Source of the DNA: an uncultured Solobacterium sp.
GTDB taxonomy: Bacteria > Bacillota_I > Bacilli_A > Erysipelotrichales > Erysipelotrichaceae
DNA length: 64,000 nt
Assembly: GCA_905194705.1 (NCBI GenBank)
Contig: CAJJTI010000001.1
Span: 104,972 to 168,971 of the forward strand
Direction of reading: 5' to 3'
In this document: one piece after another, positions 58,614-64,000 of the stretch
Numbering within the stretch: the first letter of the stretch is position 1
Layout: every line of letters starts with the position of its first letter
Notes under the pieces: generated by a model
What the model saw: the letters and a program-made list of their open reading frames with translations, nothing else
Told to the model about the DNA's origin: nothing
Databases searched by the model: none
Made by a program: the position numbers and the translations under genes

Positions 58614-59066
58614 TTAGCGTTTCCACACGACCTTGCCAGTGTTCCACTCGCGGATGTCGAATGTTACACTCATAGAGTCTTCATACGCTTTCTCGCGCGC
58701 GATGACATAGTCGTCATGGTTGTAGCTGCCGTTCCTTCCAGCATTGGCGTCTTCCTCGGTCTTGTACCAGCGAGTTTCGGTTCGTGTGTAGTTGATAGAG
58801 CAACAAACCGTTCCTTCGAGCAGATTTACGGTAGGCTCGCCCATGAACGAGAGGTTGGTGTAGTTGCTGCTGTTGCAGGTCAGTTCAACCTGGTCTACAG
58901 GACGAACCGTGAGTTCTGCAGTGCCAGTGAGGATGGCAAGCGCGTTCTCTCGAGTCTCTTCAGGATGAGCCTGAATGAGAGCTGCTATGTGCTCAGTGAG
59001 CTCAGCAGGGTTTGCCGACGAAATGGAAGTAGCGACGATCGATTTGATAAGTGCGATGTTTTTCAT
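58614..59066 (-). CDS. Unknown 150-residue protein
   Basis: First gene of the minus-strand block. Helical N-terminus, beta-rich C-terminus with Cys pair TVCCSIN and an N-terminal Ser/Ala-rich stretch. No known family. GC-rich. Ends in a strong terminator. Confidence 0.6.
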   Translation of the reverse strand: MKNIALIKSIVATSISSANPAELTEHIAALIQAHPEETRENALAILTGTAELTVRPVDQVELTCNSSNYTNLSFMGEPTVNLLEGTVCCSINYTRTETRWYKTEEDANAGRNGSYNHDDYVIAREKAYEDSMSVTFDIREWNTGKVVWKR

Positions 59067-59519
59067 AATGGTATTAGATGAAAAAGTTTAACATATAGAC
59101 AGTTCAGATGCTTTGGTTTCTAAAAATAGAACTTTTGTCAGAAATATTTTACTCGAAAAAATTTCGATTTTCCATCTGAAACCCCCAGGGGGAGTTTTAA
59201 TAGAGTATCCATATGTGTATACAATATATACAATATTCGTATGTATACATGATATCCATACACAAATCTCTTTTTCTAAACTCAATGGGGGGGGGTTGTT
59301 TAAACAACCCAACAGGTATATAGATCTGTTCGAGCGCCTCCGCGAAGCGAGAACATATATAGATAGGTATCTCCCAGGGCATATAAGTGTATCTCCCAGG
59401 GCACTTTTTTAAAATAGGTGTATCAAAAACGACACCTTAGTGTATCTCCCAGGGCTATTTTTAAATTGAATGTACTATATCAAATTCTTATACACTTTAA
59501 ATAAATATTGGTATAAATA
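59067..59519. other. Divergent intergenic region, candidate origin
   Basis: 450 bp between outward-pointing genes with no ORF. Holds three direct repeats GTATCTCCCAGGGC (59367-59380, 59389-59402, 59442-59455), the 18-bp palindrome GGGTTGTTTAAACAACCC at 59293-59310, poly-G, and an AT-rich alternating stretch at about 59205-59270. This resembles an iteron plus DNA-unwinding element next to an initiator-like gene. Confidence 0.55.
59367..59455. repeat. Three direct 14-bp repeats (possible iterons)
   Basis: GTATCTCCCAGGGC at 59367, 59389 and 59442: the first two are 22 bp apart (about two helical turns), the third 53 bp further. A stem AGGTGT/ACACCT lies between copies 2 and 3. Likely binding sites for a protein such as the initiator encoded at 59573. 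Confidence 0.75.
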
Positions 59520-59551
59520 TTTGGTAATATTAAATAAATGTTATATCTTTG
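59520..59551 (+). promoter_or_regulatory. Bacteroides-type promoter, plus strand
   Basis: TTTG (59520-59523), 20 bp, TATCTTTG (59544-59551), 21 nt before the ATG at 59573. Confidence 0.88.
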
Positions 59552-59572
59552 TAATATTAAAAATATTAATTT

Positions 59573-60316
59573 ATGGATAATAAAGTACAACACATTCAAG
59601 TCCCTCATGATTTGGGGGTTGCAAAAGAAATTAAAATGAATCCTACTGATTATCTCATTTATGGTTATATGAGAAAAAATATGGATAAAGATACATTCCA
59701 AACTTTTGTTTCACTAAGAACTCTTGCAGAATTAGCAAGAGTATCTATTAATACAGTGCAAAGTAGTATTAAAAAACTAAATGCAGCAGGTGAAATTAAA
59801 ATTCTAGAAAAGAAAAAAGGTAGGAGTAATATTTATGAGATTCAAAAATCGGGAAGATATTTTGAAAGATTTACTTACGAGTTTATGGATGCTGAGAATA
59901 CTACTCCTGAAGAAAAAGGAGTTCTATTAGCAATGCAACAATACACTAGTACAAATGATGGACAATTTGCTATTACAACTAAAACTAATAAAGAACTTGC
60001 AGCAAAAATGGACATAAGTACTAAAGTATTAACTAGAGTATTTAGACAATTAGAAGATAAAGGTATTTTAATTACAAGTAGAACATCTGCTTTAGATAAA
60101 ATATCAGGATTACGTAAATCTGCTAAACTTATTGATTTATCTTTAGTATGTCAAGCAATCTTATTTGTAAATCAAAAAGTAGATCAACATTCAGAACAGA
60201 TTGAAAAACATTCAGAAGATATTAAAAATCTACGTAAGGAAATTATGAAATTAAAACAAGAAAATGAAAAACTTTTAAGTAGATTAAATACTAATTCTGA
60301 TTTTAATTTTGCATAA
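59573..60316 (+). CDS. Replication initiator / winged-helix DNA-binding protein (RepL-like)
   Basis: 247 residues. Two winged-helix-like regions: LRTLAELARVSINTVQSSIKKLN (about 45-70) and NKELAAKMDISTKVLTRVF (about 140-160), and a C-terminal coiled coil (EIMKLKQENEKLLSRL). The two-domain plan resembles plasmid RepL/RepA-type initiators, reported in crAss-like phages. The iteron-like repeats just upstream fit this. A transcription factor remains possible. Confidence 0.7.
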   Translation: MDNKVQHIQVPHDLGVAKEIKMNPTDYLIYGYMRKNMDKDTFQTFVSLRTLAELARVSINTVQSSIKKLNAAGEIKILEKKKGRSNIYEIQKSGRYFERFTYEFMDAENTTPEEKGVLLAMQQYTSTNDGQFAITTKTNKELAAKMDISTKVLTRVFRQLEDKGILITSRTSALDKISGLRKSAKLIDLSLVCQAILFVNQKVDQHSEQIEKHSEDIKNLRKEIMKLKQENEKLLSRLNTNSDFNFA

Positions 60317-60317
60317 T

Positions 60318-60668
60318 ATGGATACAACAAATATGACTATAACAGATAAGACTACAGCAGATTTGTCGGGTACTATTTCATTTCCTGGAAGTATAATTAA
60401 TACAACACCTAATCCATATATAGGTATGGTAAGTACTATAGGGGTAGCGAGTGCTATGGCAAACTCAGTAGGTACTACAGCAACTAATCTAAAAAATGAA
60501 TTAGAACAAAGAATCGCAGCTTTAGAAAGCGTAACAAGTTATTTATTATCTAAAGTTTCTGAATTAGAAAATAAAGTAGATAATTTAACATCTAGAATTT
60601 CTGAATTAGAGAATTCAAATCGTTGTAAATTAGATCCAGAAATAGGTGCTGTAATTTGTGATTTATAA
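60318..60668 (+). CDS. 116-residue coiled-coil protein
   Basis: ATG at 60318, one base after the previous stop. Thr/Ser-rich N-terminus, then a classical coiled coil (LEQRIAALESVTSYLL through SRISELEN), short Cys-containing tail. Probably a trimerising or structural protein. Confidence 0.65.
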   Translation: MDTTNMTITDKTTADLSGTISFPGSIINTTPNPYIGMVSTIGVASAMANSVGTTATNLKNELEQRIAALESVTSYLLSKVSELENKVDNLTSRISELENSNRCKLDPEIGAVICDL

Positions 60669-60686
60669 AAATAATGTATATATTTG
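60655..60686 (+). promoter_or_regulatory. Bacteroides-type promoter of the lysin gene
   Basis: TTTG (60655-60658), 20 bp, TATATTTG (60679-60686), 24 nt before the ATG at 60710; it overlaps the end of the preceding gene. Confidence 0.85.
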
Positions 60687-60709
60687 CAAAATAATATAAA
60701 ACAATTATT

Positions 60710-63043
60710 ATGAACGATATCACATACAGACCATTCATACGAGATAGTGCTTTAGGAGATATTAATATTCAAATTCCAAATCTTGAAATACCTGTATATA
60801 AACCCAGATATTCTCAACCTTTGGAAGATGATACAGAGACAGAAGTACAATCTCAAGTAGAAGAGATAAGAAATCCAGAACCAATAGTTCAAGAAACTAC
60901 AGTTCATAAATTCAATTCTAAAAAGGATTTCAAAGATACAATGCTTCCTATTTATGAAAGATTATTAAAATCAAAAGGTTTAAATCCTGCATTTGCTAAA
61001 TCATTAGTAGCACAAGACGGATTAGAATCAGCTTGAGGTTCTAAACCTGCAGGATCATATAATTTTGGAGGTATTAAAGGAAAGGGAACAACTAAACGAA
61101 CTAGAGAAGTTATTAATGGTAAGGATATTTATATAAATGATCAATTTAGAAATTTCAAATCACTTGAAGATTATGCAAACTTTAAAATTGATCTATTAAA
61201 TAATAAACGTTATAACGCATTCTCTGGAGATATAAAAGAATTTGCAAATAGAGTTCATAGAGGAGGATATGCTACAGATCCAAGATATGCAAATATTTTA
61301 AATCAAGTTATAGCTTCTGCTAAACATGGAGGAGTATTAAAATTTCAACAAGGAGGAATTCAAGAAGGAAAACAGTGGCTTGAAGATTGATATAAATCAC
61401 GTAAAGGTTTAGTAAAACAAAATGTTAAACAAGTTCTACCAATTCCTCCTCTCCCTGTAACTGAATCTTTAGTATTTAATGCACTTAAAAGAAATTTAGA
61501 TCTTACTAGAGCAAAGATAAATCCGAGTAAAGTCCCTGATAATGCTTCAGGAGTTTATTATCCGTTTGGTAGAAGAATATTTTTAACAGATGGATCAACT
61601 AGTACTGCAATTCATGAATGAACTCATAGTAGTTTACCTGATGCACAAGAGAAAGTAATTAAGAAGTATCAAGATAATTTTGGAGATACTGTCTATGATA
61701 ATAAAACAATCGTTCCTGATGAATATTTAGATAATCCTCAAGAAATTTATGCTAGATTAATGCAGTTAAGATATAGTATTAATGCAGATCCTAATCATAA
61801 ATTTACTAAAGAAGAAATACAAAATATTAAGAAGGAACATTTAGATCATTATACTCTTACAAATAGACTTAAAAATTCAGAAGGTAAAGGTAGTTTCTCA
61901 GTATCACAATTTGATAAAGATGGAAAGATAATTCAATCAGAACCATTTAATCCCGAATATAAAATTGTACCTGAAGAGTCTACAGTTACTCCACATTATA
62001 ATAAAGAGAATACATATAATTTATTGAATAGATATAGTGATGATTTCTTACTTTATTTATTTAATAATGTAGCTCAAGCGCCTACTAAAAAGAAAGATAC
62101 TACATTATATGCTCAGTTGGGGTTAAAAATACCTAAGTATCAAGAACCATCTGGGAAATTAATGAATCGCTCTACACGTATATGAATGCAAGATAAAAAC
62201 GGAGAATATGCATGAGCTAAAAGAAATAATGTTTCTAGACCTGAATTTTGAGATAGGTTAAGAGATGAAAATAAGGAATCTATTGTAGATTGAGAGAATC
62301 CTAACTCTATAGCTACGCATAAACTTGGATATGGAGAAATAGATAATAAAATTATTATCTATCCAGAAGTTCAGAAAGTTAATGAAAAACTAATAGATTA
62401 TACAAGACCTCCTTATTCGCATAATGCAGGAATCATTAATGCATACGAGACAGGCAATTATGTGACAGCTCCTAATGAAAAACTTGCTGAAAATTTTACA
62501 ACTACATACAAACAGAAATATCCTGGATTTATAGAACATGATGTTTTCGAGGATGAAGTAAGTAGAGATGTATATAATTCAAAAAGCGATAAAATAAATT
62601 ATGTATATAATAAACTTCTTGCAAACGGATATACTAGAATGCAAGCTTCAGCTATTTTAGGTTCGTTGTTTATTGAAGGGCAGCTAGATGAAAATAAAAA
62701 AGAGACTGGGGGAAATGGATATGGTCTTCTGCAATGAACAGATTCTACACGTAAAAATAATCTAAAAGAGTTTAAGTCTTCTACTGCAAAAAATGAATTT
62801 GAAAGACAAGTAGATTTTTTGATTCACGAATTGAAAAATCCTGATGTATGGCTAGGGCAAAGAAAATTAGATGAATTTTTAAATGCGGAGGATATAGATA
62901 GTGCAACAGAAATATTAGCAAAGAGATTCTGCCGTCCAAGAACAGGAAGCGAAAAGATGGACGCTAGGAAAGAAGTTGCAAGATTTTATGTGAATCAACA
63001 GCCTAGGTACAGCTTAACAGATAAATATATATATGGACAATAA
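60710..63043 (+). CDS. Three-domain cell-wall hydrolase read through eight UGA codons
   Basis: 777 residues if UGA is Trp (at 61034, 61388, 61619, 62183, 62213, 62249, 62291 and 62735). Domain 1 (about 75-190) is glucosaminidase/FlgJ-like: YERLLKSKGLNPAFAKSLV, then LESAWG and YNFGGIKG. Domain 2 (about 290-310) has HEWTH, a zincin site with UGA inside. Domain 3 (about 620-760) is a phage tail-lysozyme-like domain with ASAILGSLFIEGQLDE and GYGLLQWTDSTR. Trp falls on conserved positions in all three. Probably a virion-associated lysin cutting peptidoglycan at entry. Ends TAA at 63041-63043. Confidence 0.85.
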
Positions 63044-63350
63044 GTTATATGATAAAGTAATAACAAAACTGCAAGATAAAGATACTCCAAAAATTGAATT
63101 AAAAGATTATGGTTTTTATAAAAATGCAGCTGTAACTTTTATTAAAGATTCAAAAGTATATTATGCAGTTTTAAATAATGGATCTAATGGTAGTGAAAAC
63201 TCTATATTAAATCCAATGAAAGAAGTAGTTTCAATTATGGAACTATTAAAACAGGAACATCAAGAAATAGATGATGCCACAATTTGTGATGTTATAATTG
63301 ATATTCCAGATGACGTTTATACTTGAATATTTCTAATATATTTAAAATAA
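63033..63350 (+). CDS. Unknown 105-residue protein
   Basis: One UGA-Trp (VYTWIFLIYLK). Overlaps the lysin by 11 nt. Beta/alpha, acidic, no motif. Confidence 0.6.
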
Positions 63351-63378
63351 ACTGATAAATACATAAATATATACATAC

Positions 63379-63627
63379 ATGTTTACATTAAGAAAAATTA
63401 CACAAACAGGTGTTGAAATGAATTTTAATTTAGGAGATTCATATACACTAGTTACAAAAGAAAATTCTCCAGAAGAATTTGAAAAAGGTTTAAAAGAACA
63501 TCCGTTCTATGGAGATATTTATGCTTTTGTATCTTGAAATAATGAAATATTACCATTATATAAAAATCAGAAAAATTATATAGTTTCTGAAAGTGGTAAA
63601 ACATATGATAATTTAACATATAAATAA
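63379..63627 (+). CDS. Unknown 82-residue protein
   Basis: ATG at 63379, one UGA-Trp (FVSWNNEI). Beta-rich. No motif. Lies between the lysin and two membrane proteins. Confidence 0.55.
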
Positions 63628-63628
63628 A

Positions 63629-63820
63629 ATGAAAACAATGACTTGGAAAACAAAATTAATTATTGCCGCAATTATAATTGCTTTAGTATTGGCAGGTTGT
63701 GGTATTGTATCAGCAATGAGCTTTAGTAGTCTATTACTTGCAGTTGTAAGTTTAGCTGTAGGTGTAGGTTGTGGCTGGTATGCAAAGAATATTTATGATA
63801 AATATTTCAAAGATAAGTAA
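63629..63820 (+). CDS. 63-residue membrane protein, holin-like
   Basis: Two hydrophobic helices (IIAAIIIALVLAGC and LLLAVVSLAVGVGCGWYA). A lipobox-like LAGC is present but the second helix argues for a two-span membrane protein. With its neighbour it follows the lysin, so a holin role is possible. Confidence 0.6.
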   Translation: MKTMTWKTKLIIAAIIIALVLAGCGIVSAMSFSSLLLAVVSLAVGVGCGWYAKNIYDKYFKDK

Positions 63821-63969
63821 TGAAAATATATAAAATATTCTACATATTAGGATTAATGTTTATGGCATTATTCTTTTTAAGTACGCTAAACTCAGCAGTG
63901 CCTTTATATGCATTGCTGAGTTTAGTATCCTTTATAATTAGTGGAAAATATTATAAAGAAGATGATTAA
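63820..63969 (+). CDS. 49-residue membrane protein
   Basis: ATG at 63820 overlaps the previous stop. Two hydrophobic helices, acidic tail YYKEDD. Partner of the preceding gene by position. Confidence 0.55.
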   Translation: MKIYKIFYILGLMFMALFFLSTLNSAVPLYALLSLVSFIISGKYYKEDD

Positions 63970-64000
63970 ACAGTTTATATCACAAAATATCACGGGGGGG

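Noticed and set aside
57444-59412. Long plus-strand frames over 57.4-59.4 kb
   Set aside because: They are antisense to the GC-rich minus genes, whose codon pattern, starts and terminators are convincing; the plus frames reflect GC bias.
1-64000. CRISPR array or IS element
   Set aside because: No regularly spaced direct repeats with unique spacers and no transposase with flanking inverted repeats were seen; the only repeats are the three 14-bp copies near 59.4 kb and the leader pair.

Overview
The window looks like part of a large, AT-rich, tailed-phage genome infecting a member of the Bacteroidota, most probably a crAss-like phage of the expanded-genome kind. Reasons seen in the sequence: two long gene blocks of opposite polarity meeting at about 59.1-59.5 kb; a replication block (DnaB, SF2 helicase, RNase H, P-loop ATPase); clear Bacteroides-type promoters (TTTG, 20 bp, TAnnTTTG) on both strands; almost no Shine-Dalgarno sequences; a very large tRNA set; self-splicing introns and free-standing HNH genes; and UGA used as a tryptophan codon. 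The assignment to crAss-like phages is inference; the Bacteroidota host signal is stronger.

Layout. 1-10.4 kb (minus): replication and nucleotide metabolism, with many in-frame UGA codons, plus a ferritin and a methylglyoxal synthase. 10.4-11.5 kb: HNH gene and an intron-split tRNA whose spliced anticodon is UCA, i.e. the expected UGA decoder, with its own promoter. 11.5-29.5 kb (minus): CobT/CobS-like pair, IMPDH/GMPR-like enzyme, HD hydrolase, J-domain protein, methyltransferase, Nudix, possible RNA-repair proteins, lipoprotein, MgtC-like membrane protein, two more HNH genes. 29.5-36.1 kb: a dense tRNA array interleaved with very small genes, many of which end in the same short C-terminal motif (YRI plus an aromatic or basic residue). 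36-41.6 kb: two AAA+ ATPases, a radical SAM enzyme, three tandem YRI-motif genes. 41.6-42.0 kb: a tmRNA. 42-56.8 kb: RNA ligase, SPFH protein, ParB-like and ClpP-like proteins, small membrane proteins, more tRNAs, and long gene-free stretches rich in stem-closed RNA folds, including four copies of a hairpin with an invariant 8-nt loop. 56.8-59.1 kb: GC-richer small genes with strong terminators. 59.1-59.5 kb: divergent region with three 14-bp repeats and palindromes, a candidate origin. 59.5-64 kb (plus): winged-helix initiator-like protein, a coiled-coil protein, a 777-residue cell-wall hydrolase read through eight UGA codons, and small membrane proteins.

How it fits together. The phage appears to carry its own translation kit: tRNAs for all 20 amino acids, an initiator-like tRNA, a UGA-reading tRNA that must be spliced before use, a tmRNA, an RNA ligase and possible RNA-end processing enzymes. 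Genes at both ends (replication, lysis) need UGA to be read as Trp, whereas at least one gene at 58.3 kb seems to use UGA as a true stop just inside a terminator hairpin, so production of the spliced tRNA could switch the reading of the genome during infection.
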